64,000 nucleotides of DNA from Megamerina dolium. Its lineage: Eukaryota; Arthropoda; Insecta; Diptera; Megamerinidae. The position numbers were made by a program, and so were the translations under genes. Of this stretch, positions 54,986-64,000 are shown piece after piece; position 1 is the stretch's first letter, and every line of letters begins with the position of its first letter. The notes under the pieces are model-generated. The model worked only from the letters and a program-made list of their open reading frames with translations. It had not been told where the DNA came from and did no database searches. The stretch covers positions 41,802,751 through 41,866,750 of the forward strand of contig OY978530.1 of assembly GCA_963854835.1 (NCBI GenBank), read 5' to 3'.

Positions 54986-55345
54986 GGGTGCCGTAGCTCA
55001 GTGGTTAGTGTGTTCGCCTTCTTATCTGTAGGTCGTGGTTCAATACCCGGCTGATGCATAACAAATTTTATATCGAAAAGATTTTTCTTTCGAATGGTAC
55101 CCACCTGTCGGCAAGCAATTGGCAATTCTTCCGACAATAACAACTTGCCATGAAAAAGCTTCTAAAAAGAACTCTGTGACAAAGCTCAGAAAAAGTGATG
55201 TCACAAGTGTTCTGCCGTTCGGAACCGGCTAAAATAAGTAGGTCCATTCTAATACTGTCCAAAATTTAAGACGCACAACAGTAATAGAAGAGAAGCTCGG
55301 CCAATGAGCCCTTTGGGGCTTTAAGTGCCACATATTTATTTTTTT
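54986..55345 (+). mobile_element. tRNA-derived SINE, copy 5 (reference copy)
   Basis: About 360 bp. The tRNA-like head GGGTGCCGTAGCTCAGTGG contains a polymerase III A box (TAGCTCAGTGG), and GGTCGTGGTTCAATACC contains the B box GGTTCAATACC. The body contains TTTATATCGAAAAGATTTTTC, AACTTGCCATG and GTTCTGCCGTTCGGAACCGG. The tail is GTGCCACATATTTATTTTTTT. Six copies exist in the window: 6,763; 8,805; 44,331; 47,120; 54,986; 62,923. Inserted within TA-repeat DNA. Confidence 0.93.
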
Positions 55346-55347
55346 AT

Positions 55348-55623
<276 letters not shown>

Positions 55624-55789
55624 ATCCAATTTTCAAAAATGATATACATATTTATTTGTTATTGTGGACCACCCTAACAAAATTTCCTCTCCAATTGCTA
55701 ATTTCCTCTGTTCCTAATATCCAATAATCTTAAAAGGATATACTGGTGATCCGCCAAATGTAAATGATCATTTTAAATCACCAAAAAAA

Positions 55790-56115
55790 TTATCGCAAAT
55801 GCTATGTTGAGGGTTGCAAAGGAAGCAGGCGATTTTTTAAAGCACCATCGGATATTGAACTACTAGACAAATGGATACGTGCATGCCGCTTAAACAATCA
55901 CGATAAAGGTAAGTATATTATACATAATATGCGATAAACGTTTCAGCTCAGAATCCATTGGACAAAAGCAACTATCGAGTACAGTTTTTCCTAGCCTGAA
56001 CTGGTCACAGCGAAGGTGCACTGGAGAACTGCCAACGATTTCGGAGAATATCTCGGATAAAGGAAACAGTAATTCTTCCACATGGATCGTTTCTCCAGTC
56101 CAGATTACTTACCCT
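55790..56115 (+). pseudogene. P-element/THAP9-like relic, THAP domain
   Basis: Plus-strand frames show CYVEGCKGSRRFFKAPSDIELLDKWIRACRLNN, then (after a 1-nt shift) an ICDKRFSSES block and FPSLNW. This is a C2CH THAP zinc finger with C-x4-C and C-x2-H spacing, in which the His is replaced by Arg. A short helical tail runs on to ~56,115 where the LINE L2 begins. The coding continues at 59,655. The domain is broken by a frameshift and the lost His. Confidence 0.7.
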
Positions 56116-56425
56116 GATATTACTCCAGTGGGTGAGGATTCCACAAATACTGATGTTATTTTCCGCACATACATCATATGTGAGGCCGTCTTCAATGAGT
56201 GTTCTGTGTGACTTTCCAGTCATCTTGAGCCTACTCATTCCTTCAATTGGCATTTACGCCTTCTTCACCAATTATTGGTTGTCTTCAGACGTAATGCTGT
56301 TAATTCCGCCGACTTTATAATATGCAAGTCCAACGGTAGCAGCCATAGAGAAACTTCCAATGCTTCTGCCGGGGTCGTCCGGATAGCTCCGGTAATCTTA
56401 ATACAAGCCATTCTTTGCACCCTAT

Positions 56426-57249
56426 CTAACTTGCTTTTCGCAGTTTTTTAGGTGACCTTAGGCCACCAGACCACAGCATGCTCTCCATCCACCTTGTAAT
56501 GGTTGAGCTGACTTCACGATTAGCAAGCGCCATCCTTAGTTTATCGAAAGCTCCCTCTATATCCATAAAAGTAGACATAGTTATCCCTCCACAAAACAGT
56601 TTCCTCTCCGCTACGCGAACAAGTTCGTGCAGGGCCGTTTCAGTGGATTTGCCATCTTTGTATGCGTGCTGACACCTGCTCAATGATTTTGTCAGAAACG
56701 TTGGCCTTTCCATGTAGTGTGCCAGTACTCCTTCCATACATTTAAGCAGAAAGGAGGTCAAGCTAACCGGCCGGAAAGATTTAGCCTCTGAGTAGTCCCT
56801 TTTTCCCGGCTTTTGTAGAAAGACAACCTTAGTCTCTCTCCATTGAGTCGGGATATATCCTGTAGCCAGGCAAGTGTGAATATTCCCAGAAGCCTGTCTA
56901 CCAGAGCTTCTTCACCTCACTGAAGTAGGGGTGGAAATATCCCGTCTGTACCCGCTATTTTGAATGGATCGAAACGCTTAATGGCGTTTATCACTCCATC
57001 TCTGGTGACTATCTTTTCAGCTTCCAATCTTTCATCCTTGTTTGCACCCTTGCGGGTGGTTTCCCAATTATCTTCCGATCTAAAGCTTCGTGGAAAATAT
57101 TGCATATTTGAGCAGAATTCCCTCCACGTTTTCCTTTTACGGTTGCGTAGAGTCTTCTTCAGCTCCCTTTTCTTTGACTTGTAGTCGTCCCATGCGTTGG
57201 GGTCCCCTCTCACTTGACGATTAAAAGCCTTCCTTGTCTCCTTTTTCAT
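56426..57249 (-). pseudogene. LINE L2: linker and RT palm
   Basis: 56,917-57,249 gives a basic linker and RT entry (VINAIKRFDPFKIAGTDGIFP, the PFKSPGPDGI-type motif). 56,426-56,761 gives LLKCMEGVLAHYM, CQHAYKDGKSTETALHELV and STFMDIEGAFDKL (catalytic Asp). They are in different frames, and YADD was not seen in the remaining part. The thumb VQRMACIKITGAIRTTP lies near 56,330-56,420. Confidence 0.8.
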
Positions 57250-57349
57250 GGATTTCAGTTCCCCATTCTACCATGGAGTGGAATCTCCTTCGTCCACTAC
57301 CGTCAGAGGACATGAAGCTTCAAATGCTTTGATCATGGCTGAGCTGATA

Positions 57350-58163
57350 GCACTCACCTGATACTCAACAATAATTCCTCAAGAACTTCACAGTACCTTG
57401 TACAATTCGTTCGTTTCGGTATCCTTATCCTTTTATAGTCGTTCCTATGTCTTTCATCGGACGTAACTCCGAATTGAATGACCCTGTGGTCCGACATTGT
57501 TAGTCTATTCACAACCCTCCAATACAAAATCCTGTCCAACATTTTGACATTCGTCAGGGTAACATCAATGACCTAGGAACGACATGCGTCAACCAAGGTC
57601 CGTTCTGTTCTCCTATTAGCAATCTTTCTATAAATTCGTGTAGACACTCTTCTCTATGGTTTTCATTGCTGCTGCCCCACACAGAACTGTGCGCATTGCC
57701 ATTGCAGCCTAAGATCAGACCACTACCACCCCTATTACAGAATCTCACTAGAGTTTCCACCTCTATTGGAGGTGGTCTCTCTAGAGAATCGTATGGAAGG
57801 TATGCTGAAGCGATCATAAATGAAGTCGCACCGTCACCTATTCTCACTACTGTGAGATCCAGTTAGACATTAGAGTTGTACGTATTCCATGGCCTTCCCC
57901 CTGTTTATGGGTGTGGTCTTTTGTGCAGATAGATCTTTGATCCTTCCAAGAACTATCCAGGGTTCCTCCACCAGTGCAATGCCAAGCTCATCCTCATCGA
58001 AGCTCCCTACCATCATTGCTGACGCCGCTTTGATGTGGTGAATATTGAGTTGACACACATTTAGCGGTTCCAGGCGCGGGACCACCTCCCGCCCTAATGG
58101 CTTCTTCCTTCCAGAATATTCCATTAGCCCCACGCCAAGATCCGCGTCGCACCCATACTGCAT
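57350..58163 (-). pseudogene. LINE L2: endonuclease
   Basis: CQLNIHHIKAASAMM...GIALVEEPWI (N-terminal strand with the active-site Asn and Glu) at 57,870-58,163, IASAYLPYDSLERPPP and GLILGCNGNAHSSVW (57,554-57,847), then LTMSDHRVIQF (57,354-57,542), so all four landmark blocks are visible across three frames. In GCNGNAH the Asp of the usual GCDANAH is changed to Asn. Confidence 0.82.
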
Positions 58164-59200
58164 CCTTTTGGAATTTTACGACGGCCTGTTCAAGATCGCA
58201 GCTGAGTCTCTCCCCCGCTATACTGATGGTCTCTCCATCCTCCCTGGGACACAGCACGGTGAGTGCAACACCTGCCTCTTCTGCCTCACCAAACTTTCCT
58301 GTGCGAATTACACTCCATTTGGAAGTGTCCTTCACACAGGCGTTCAGCCGCTGCAACCATCTCAGAATGATGTCGCTGGCCACATCATTCCCATGAGCCA
58401 CAATCACCATCCTTCTCTTTGCCAGCAAAGTAGTCAGTCTGTCACATTTCAGCTTTGCACCCTCCCACAATTCTGTTAGGTGATACACCGTCTTGCACAT
58501 CCACTCTTTGGATTGCTGATTTTGCACCTTAGTATAAACAATCCGCTCTCCACCTTTGCTCTGCCGACAAATCCAAAAAGATTAACCTCGTCTTCAAGAG
58601 ACTCCATGGCATCTAACAAAGATACTTAGAAGGTACTCAGATGAGTATCCTCCAGACGCCCCTCTAGTGACAAGTCCATGACTCCCATAACGAGGTCAGT
58701 TTCTGCTACTTGGGCGTAAGTTTTCCTCGTTCTGGTGGGCCCGCCCACGTCGCTCGTTAATTGCTCAGCCCGGCATTTAGGCGCTATACCAAGACCGCTC
58801 GCTCATCACTCCCCGTTGAGAGATTCACCTGCCCCGTCGTTCACAGAGCTACCCTACTCGTGTTAGGCTTGAGCTTCGAGCCTCGTTTGGAGCGACTGAC
58901 AGCCTTTATAACTGTCCGTCCACCATCCGATGTTCCGTCCGATGGTTTGCGCTACCTCCAAGCCGGCTTCCATGCAGACCCGGTGACATCGCCCCTTTTG
59001 TTCGACCCCGTCGCAGCCGCCGGTTTAGCCCTTTCAAGAGACGCTTTCACTGGGTTTGGGCTGGCTAAAAGCTCGGCTTCTTTAGAGGCTCCACTTTCCT
59101 CCACCTATACACTACTTTCCCAGTTATGGCTATCAGCACTGCTTCACATGAGGTAGTGCTGTCCGCCATTGCAGGAGTTTCGTTCTGAGCTCCAGAGGTG
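57994..59200 (-). pseudogene. LINE L2: ORF1 region
   Basis: The last 178 codons, 58,527-57,994, include LTELWEGAKLKCDRLTTLLAKRRMVIVAHGNDVASDIILRWLQRLN and a LEQAVVKFQKDAVWVRRGSW block, in the style of an I/LOA ORF1 protein. The upstream part to about 59,200 continues in other frames and is Ser/Glu rich. Its end overlaps the start of the endonuclease frame. Confidence 0.55.
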
Positions 59201-59654
59201 GAAATGAGTAGTGCAGCTAACAGCTCGGCCTCTGCAACCCCTGCAACCCCTATATTTTTGAATCTAGATCCGGTTTTTTGGTTGTAGCAATCAATTTTGT
59301 TCCCACGAGTTGCGAAGAAGTAAATGTCCGCCTGCGCAATGATTCGCAATACGCAGGTTAGAGCGCCAGGTATCCATAAGTTCATGTTAGCGACTGGGCT
59401 ATTTGAAAAATGGGTCACCAGCCAGGCTGATTTTCGGCACGGATAGCATAACACCTTAATCAAGCCCCTTACCTCCGACCATGATAAGAGTACGTTGCCG
59501 AATGCTGTACTATTGAAGAGCAACAAACACTCACCAACTTATCCTTTTCTTAGCTAGATACCGCCTGACATCGTACAGGCTAAACTGTGGTATCGATTTC
59601 CAGTCGGCACCCTCGGGGCGGGTTCAGTAGAGGATTTTGCCGTCCGAGTTTACT

Positions 59655-60168
59655 ACATAAGAAGTATATTAAAATAAAAGAATTGGAGCACAAAATCGAA
59701 ACTCTCGAAAAGAAAGTCCAGTCATCGACAACAACGTTATTGAAAATCTACAAAAAATGGTGAAAGAAATGTGAGAATAGTCCCGTATCTGCTGTTTACT
59801 GTTCGATGATATTAAAATAAATGCTGCATTAATTAGCTTATAATGCAGCTACCGATACAGTGGAAGGATTTGTAGATCATAGCAATGGGAGATGAAAGAA
59901 ATTGCTTGCTAATAAAGCAATAGTTTTTATGGTCAGAAGTATCTTCGGAAGTTGGAAATCGGTCATCAGTTATTACGTCAGCCACAGCAGATTAAAGAGC
60001 AATGAATTGTCAGAAATAATTAAAAACAATATAAATATTGCAACAAATATGGGGTTAACAATTAAGGCAATCGTTTGTGATCAAGGGAGCGCAAACCAAA
60101 AACTATAGAGACCTTGATGTGTCAATATAAAATCCGGTTATTGAAATGAATGGTACCAAAATCCATTG
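59655..60168 (+). pseudogene. P-element/THAP9-like relic, coiled coil and catalytic entry
   Basis: KIKELEHKIETLEKKVQSS (coiled coil), then a MVKEM...RICCLLFDDIKIN block with the likely first catalytic Asp, NAATDTVEGFVDHSN and LLANKAIVFMVRSIFGSWKSVISYY, and LTIKAIVCDQGSANQKL (second Asp region). This order matches P-element/THAP9 transposases. Stops interrupt it. It is separated from the THAP piece by L2 and cut at 60,168 by a mariner-type element. Confidence 0.78.
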
Positions 60169-60170
60169 TA

Positions 60171-61415
60171 AAGGGTTATCCATTTCGCGGTTTCAAAAGT
60201 ATAGGGCTAGAATTCGACATCTGTAAAACTGAGTTGTTAAAACAATTTCTTTCTTTTTCAGTTCAAAGTCTGACATTTGCGAAAATGGATCGCTTAACTA
60301 TCGCACAACGCATTAAAATTGTAAACACCTACTACAAAAATGGTGATTCTGCCACAGCCACATATCGTGCTTTAAGAGGAGATTATGGTTTACATAATCG
60401 TCCAACTACGCAAGCAATTGGCAAAATTGTGAAGAAATATGAAGAGACTGAATCGGTTACAGATATTGTAAGGCCTCTGCATCATCGTTTCGCTCGTACC
60501 ACCGAAAATATCGCTGCTGTAAGTGAAAGTGTTGCCGAAGACCCGAATGTGTCGATTCCTCGTCGTTCTCAGGAATTAGGACTGTCTTACGGCACATTAT
60601 GGCGTATTTTGCATTTGGATCTACACCTACATCCATATAAAATCCAGCTCACACAATAACTGAAGCCAGCTGACCATTCACAACGTCGTAGATACGTCGA
60701 ATGGGTGCTTGAACAACAGTGGACGGCGATTTTTCGAACAAAATTTTCCTCAGCGACGAAGCACATTTCTCACTCGGTGGGTATGTTAACAAACAAAATT
60801 GTCGTATTTGGGGTTCTGAGAATCCTCAAGTAATTGAAGAGAGGCGACTACATCCACAAAAAGTCACTGCTTGGTGCGCTCTTTGGTCCGGAGGTGTGAT
60901 TGGACCTTACTTCTTCGAAAACGACGATGGAACGAATGTCACCGTCAATTCGGAGCGTTATGCTCATATGATAACCGACTTTTTTTTGCCTGCTATTGAA
61001 GAATACGACTTAGAGAATATGTGGTTTCAACAAGACGATGCCACATGCCACACAACTCGAGCGAATATGGCTTTATTGCAAGAGAAATTTTCTGGCCGCG
61101 TAATTTCTCGTCGTGGCGATATCAAGTGGCCACCAAGATCATGCGATTTGACACCGCTTGACTTTTTTTTGTGGGGCTACGCGAAAGATATGCAGATAAA
61201 CCTTTAACTCTTGAGCACCTAAAAACCAACATTCGTCACGTTATGGCTGAGATACCGCCCAATATGTGTCAAAAAGTGGTCATTTAAATGATGTAGTATT
61301 TCACACATAATGTCAACGTTCAAACTTTATAATAAAAGAGAAATATCATGATAAAAAATATTTTATATGTGATTTATTTACATTTACTTTTGAAACCGCA
61401 AAATGGATAACCCTT
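60171..61415 (+). mobile_element. Mariner-type transposon, DD41D/rosa-like
   Basis: 1,245 bp between TA dinucleotides (60,169-60,170 and 61,416-61,417). The terminal inverted repeats are ~28 bp: AAGGGTTATCCATTT.GCGG on the left, mirrored at the right end, one mismatch seen. Transposase is present with one stop and one frameshift. The copy is young but broken. Confidence 0.92.
60285..61290 (+). pseudogene. Mariner-type transposase with stop and frameshift
   Basis: ATG 60,285 (MDRLTIAQRIKIVNTYYKNG), helix-turn-helix region to 60,656, TAA at 60,657-60,659 where Gln is likely, and a 1-nt shift near 60,715. The catalytic part is 60,719-61,207: FLSDEAHF, MWFQQDDATCH, PRSCDLTPLDFFLWG. From the QQD Asp, 36 residues lie before the CDL Asp and 41 before the PLD Asp, so the signature is DD36D or DD41D. 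DD41D is known for rosa-type mariners, first reported in Ceratitis. Another shift near 61,195 breaks the C-terminus (EHLKTNIRHVMAEIPPNMCQKV). Confidence 0.9.
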
Positions 61416-61417
61416 TA

Positions 61418-62050
61418 TGTATGACAATTGTCATCTTATTATAAGTATCAGGAATACCAGCAGGGACAGCAAGCTTCAAAGTGATCAGAAAATTATTTGT
61501 TATTAAGAAGCCAACCATAATTACAAAATTTGTCCAAAGATAACAGAGGCATATGTTCGACCAAACACTTTTGTAAAAATGAGTGTATTTAGCAACTCTG
61601 TGTTAGCAGGAATTGACATGGCTAAAAATAAAATAAAATAAAAATTGACATGGCTATTGAGATGAAAATTTTAGGAAATAATCCGCACATTAATAGCTGT
61701 GCACGGCCAACGCAGTTATTTATAAGAAAATGAATGACTTATTCGATGACTTAAATTGTAGAACCAATATAAAATGCCAATGTATAGAAACGATAATAAA
61801 AAAACGAGAATCAGTGGCTGTATACGATACATGCAAAGTCTTAACTTGCCACCTTAGGGTACCATGCATAGGTGGGTATGTCTTAACAATGAATGCGATG
61901 CAAAATTTATGCCACGGCATTTTCGCAGACAAGAAAAACATCAAGTTTATGCTTTTAGGCAAGTAACTGCAAGTTCAGAGTTATGTGGACGGCTATGGCG
62001 TTTATGAGGAACTGTCGAGGAAGCTCCGTTGCAAGAGATGCACTGATTCC
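61418..62050 (+). pseudogene. P-element/THAP9-like relic, C-terminal part
   Basis: Resumes after the mariner-type element. Frames give RPNTFVKMSVFSNSVLAGIDMAIEMK, RPTQLFIRKMNDLFDDLNCR and VPCIGGYVLTMNAMQNLC...KFML, matching the order of the THAP9 C-terminal domain (LFD.LN, ..GW..T..A...L). A 20-bp block with TTGACATGGCTA is duplicated near 61,612 and 61,645. The frame ends near 62,050. I see no catalytic Glu region. Confidence 0.68.
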
Positions 62051-62905
62051 AAGGCTAAATTCCAATTGGATTTCCGAAGCGCCTGGGAGTACTTAATAAA
62101 AGCAAAAAAAATTTAAAAACGACAACGATTTGTGCTTGACTTAACCTACGGACGAAGTATACAACATATTCCGAACGCATCTAAATTGTTATCAAGCTGC
62201 ATTTAACGAATATGTCCATATGGAAGGAATACGAAAGAATATAGTACAGGCAATAAGAGAAAAAACAGACGCTTTATATGAAGGATGGTTCGACTTAAAC
62301 ACCAATGGCTGGGACAAGAGATGGTCAGCAGGTAGGAGGGGTAGGGATAAGATGAAAAAGATTTATGTTATCTTGTCTATATTATCAGATTTGTTAGAAG
62401 CTACCATTGGCACAAAATACGATAAAGTTCCACATAAGATACTTTTGGCTAGACTAATCGAAGTTTAAAGGTAAGAAATGCAAAATGACTTCAGATATAA
62501 TTATATAATCGCATTTCTTTAATTTTGTTACAAAACATAAATCCCCAATACAAGCAAGAAAACTACTTTTGGACAGGCAAATGAAGGTTCAAAGGTAATA
62601 TCAGCTATCTAAAATTCAGTCATATAGTATATACTTACATAGGCAACATATTTCAATCAATTGTAAGCACTTTTAGATTTATCTAAAACCATAATGCGAA
62701 GGGTATAAATAGGACGATCCTTTCAGGTAAGGCAAATAGAGTTCCAAATATGCAAAAGTTTAATTGATAACATAATATATACATTTTATTGAAAAATACA
62801 TTAGTTTTGTCGAAGAATATTATAGTAACACCCAATGATGATTGTCTTAGGTCTACAAATCAAAGTCTAAAGGTAAAGTGCTATATTAGATGTAAACACA
62901 CAAAC
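62051..62905. other. Spacer with one unassigned open frame
   Basis: An 82-codon frame (62,220-62,468) with a Lys/Arg-rich middle has no recognised motif. It may be further P-like relic or chance. The remainder is AT-rich with repeated AAAGGTAA motifs at 62,466, 62,593 and 62,870, of unknown meaning. Confidence 0.3.
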
Positions 62906-62922
62906 CCACATCTATAAACATA

Positions 62923-63280
62923 AAAAATAAATATGTGGCACTTAAAGCCCCAAAGTGCTCATTGGCCGAGCTTCTCTTCTATTACTGTTGTGCGTCTTAA
63001 ATTTTGGACAGTATTAGAATGGACCTACTTATTTTAGCCGGTTCCGAACGGCAGAACACTTGTGACATCACTTTTTCTGAGCTTTGTCACAGAGTTCTTT
63101 TTAGAAGCTTTTTCGTGGCAAGTTGTTACTGTCGGAAGAATTGCCAATTGCTTGCCGACAGGTGGGTACCATTCGAAAGAAAAATCTTTTCGATATAAAA
63201 TTTGTTATGCATCAGCCGGGTATTGAACCACGACCTACAGATCAGAAGGCGAACACACTAACCACTGAGCTACGGCACCC
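62923..63280 (-). mobile_element. tRNA-derived SINE, copy 6 (complete, with TSD)
   Basis: Antisense. The tail is at the left (AAATAAATATGTGGCAC) and the head at the right (TGAGCTACGGCACCC). TSD ATCTATAAACATA is present at 62,910-62,922 and 63,288-63,300. Confidence 0.93.
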
Positions 63281-63319
63281 ACTATAAATCTATAAACATA
63301 CATTCATATATATTCATAT

Positions 63320-64000
63320 ATGGTAATTGGTGGTACCAGATTCCAGCATCTCGACATCCACAAAGCGACATGGCTGTCTCCAGATCAAAGTACAAGAAAC
63401 CAAATTGATCATGTGGTGATTGACGGAAGACATGCATCCAGTGTGATGGACGTGAAATCGATCCGTGGTGCCAACATCGACTCGGATCACTACCTTGTTG
63501 CAGCTAAGGTGCGCACACGTTTATGTGTCGCAAATAACAAGAGAAGTCCCACACAGAGAAAGCTCGACGTCAGTAAGCTGCGATTACCAAGACAGCAGAT
63601 GCATTTTCCACTCGACTATCGGATCTGCTTATGCAGAACACTCCCCCACTTGAAGATACATACGCACGGTGGACACATATATCCCACTCCATGACTACTG
63701 CTGCCGAGGAGGTAATCGGTTATTACCGGCCTCTGAGGAATGAGTGGTATGATCAGGAGTGTCGCGACGCTACCGCAGAGAAAGACGCCGCCTACAGAAG
63801 AATCCTGCGTGCAGGTGCAACGCGAGCTGTTAAAGAGCGGTACAGAGAGAAAAGGAGTGTAGAGAGACGTCTTTTCAGGCGCAAGAAAAGAGAAAAAGAA
63901 AGACGCGAGTGTGAGGAGATAGAGATGTGTACCGACAAGAATGAGAATCGAAAATTCTTCGAAAAGATCAAGCGCCTGAGTGGAGGTTTAAATCTCGGAG
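63320..64000 (+). pseudogene. RTE/CFDP2-like LINE ORF2 (copy 3, runs off window)
   Basis: Starts in the C-terminal endonuclease (IGGTRFQHLDIHKATWLSPDQSTRNQIDHVVID, then RGANIDSDHYLVAAKVRTRL). After a frameshift near 63,628 it continues ARWTHISHSMTTAAEEVIGYY, the RPLRNEWYDQECRDAT linker and RRLFRRKKR, homologous to 5,356-5,710 and over 90% similar by eye. It continues beyond the window. Confidence 0.9.

Larger units (their letters stand above)
56120..59650 (-). mobile_element. I/LOA-type LINE (element L2) inserted in the P-like relic
   Basis: Minus-strand LINE related to L1: 5' UTR (59,400-59,640, similar to 14,010-14,365), ORF1, endonuclease, RT palm and thumb, 3' end near 56,120-56,250. It interrupts the P-like gene. 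Ends are approximate, and I could not read a target duplication. Confidence 0.78.

Noticed and set aside
54986..55060. Functional tRNA gene
   Set aside because: A and B boxes are present but the cloverleaf arms do not pair well, and the same head occurs in six SINE copies with target duplications.
54880..55262. Open frames with a GIEPRPT...ANTLTT motif (also 6,760-6,890, 47,390-47,460 and 63,004-63,198)
   Set aside because: They are antisense translations of the tRNA-like head and body of the SINE. The recurrence reflects SINE copies, not a protein family.
58761..59156. Plus-strand 131-codon frame with Ser/Pro/Leu-rich sequence
   Set aside because: It lies antisense to the ORF1 region of LINE L2 and has no recognised motif.

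Overview
The window is AT-rich eukaryotic DNA from an insect, very probably a brachyceran fly. A tephritid is plausible from the mixture of elements, but nothing here proves it. The evidence is an insect-type mitochondrial COX1 fragment that uses TGA for Trp, dipteran-style gypsy, copia and BEL elements with tRNA-Leu and tRNA-Lys primer sites, Tc1/mariner, PIF/Harbinger and P-like transposons, and long TA microsatellites. I found no intact host gene. The only host-derived coding sequence is a broken dynein light chain LC8 copy near 25.2 kb. The window is a graveyard of nested mobile elements, some young and many old.

0-18.5 kb: the left edge lies inside an internally deleted gypsy element (family A, minus strand), whose LTR is split by about 1.27 kb of foreign DNA. 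Then come a BEL/Pao gag remnant, an RTE/CFDP2-like LINE, a Jockey-like reverse transcriptase fragment, a solo LTR flanked by ATAT, an R1-like LINE carrying a tRNA-derived SINE, an RNase H-bearing LINE of I/LOA type (10.9-14.4 kb), a nuclear COX1 insertion, and a Tc1 element with IR/DR ends and one premature stop. A degenerate tandem array follows at 17.6-18.5 kb.

18.5-28.4 kb: family A copy A3 (18,522-22,351) has apparently identical LTRs and an ATAT duplication, but lacks protease, RT and RNase H. Next are an inverted-repeat element, a Tc3-like relic, a Jockey/CR1-type endonuclease split by an insert containing the LC8 pseudogene, and three adjacent LTRs separated by ATAT.

28.4-44.3 kb: this is a nested stack. 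A copia element (28,455-44,307) was hit by a PIF/Harbinger transposon (28,799-40,343; TSD TTA). That was hit in turn by a 10.2-kb Osvaldo/Ulysses-like LTR retrotransposon (28,943-39,128; TSD CAGT) with 2.1-kb LTRs, and each LTR carries a 202-bp MITE-like insert. The LTR retrotransposon encodes a Gag that begins with a RING-H2 finger and has an A AAA AAC slippery site plus hairpin at the gag-pol overlap. It is the most complete and most interesting system in the window. The copia element was also hit by a family A solo LTR and by a long inverted-repeat element.

44.3-64 kb: SINE copies, BEL/Pao gag and protease remnants, LINE 3' ends (one pair inverted and flanked by a 30-bp duplication), a second family A element that retains protease-proximal/RT/RNase H/integrase sequence (49,555-52,340, minus), a hotspot of four TA microsatellites separated by insertions (52.36-55.62 kb), and a P-element/THAP9-like relic (55.8-62.0 kb). 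The relic is interrupted by an I/LOA-type LINE and by a mariner-type transposon with TA duplications. The window ends inside another copy of the RTE-like LINE.

No computation could be run. Boundaries and family names come from reading the sequence. Clade names are recognitions of motif style and have not been confirmed by search.
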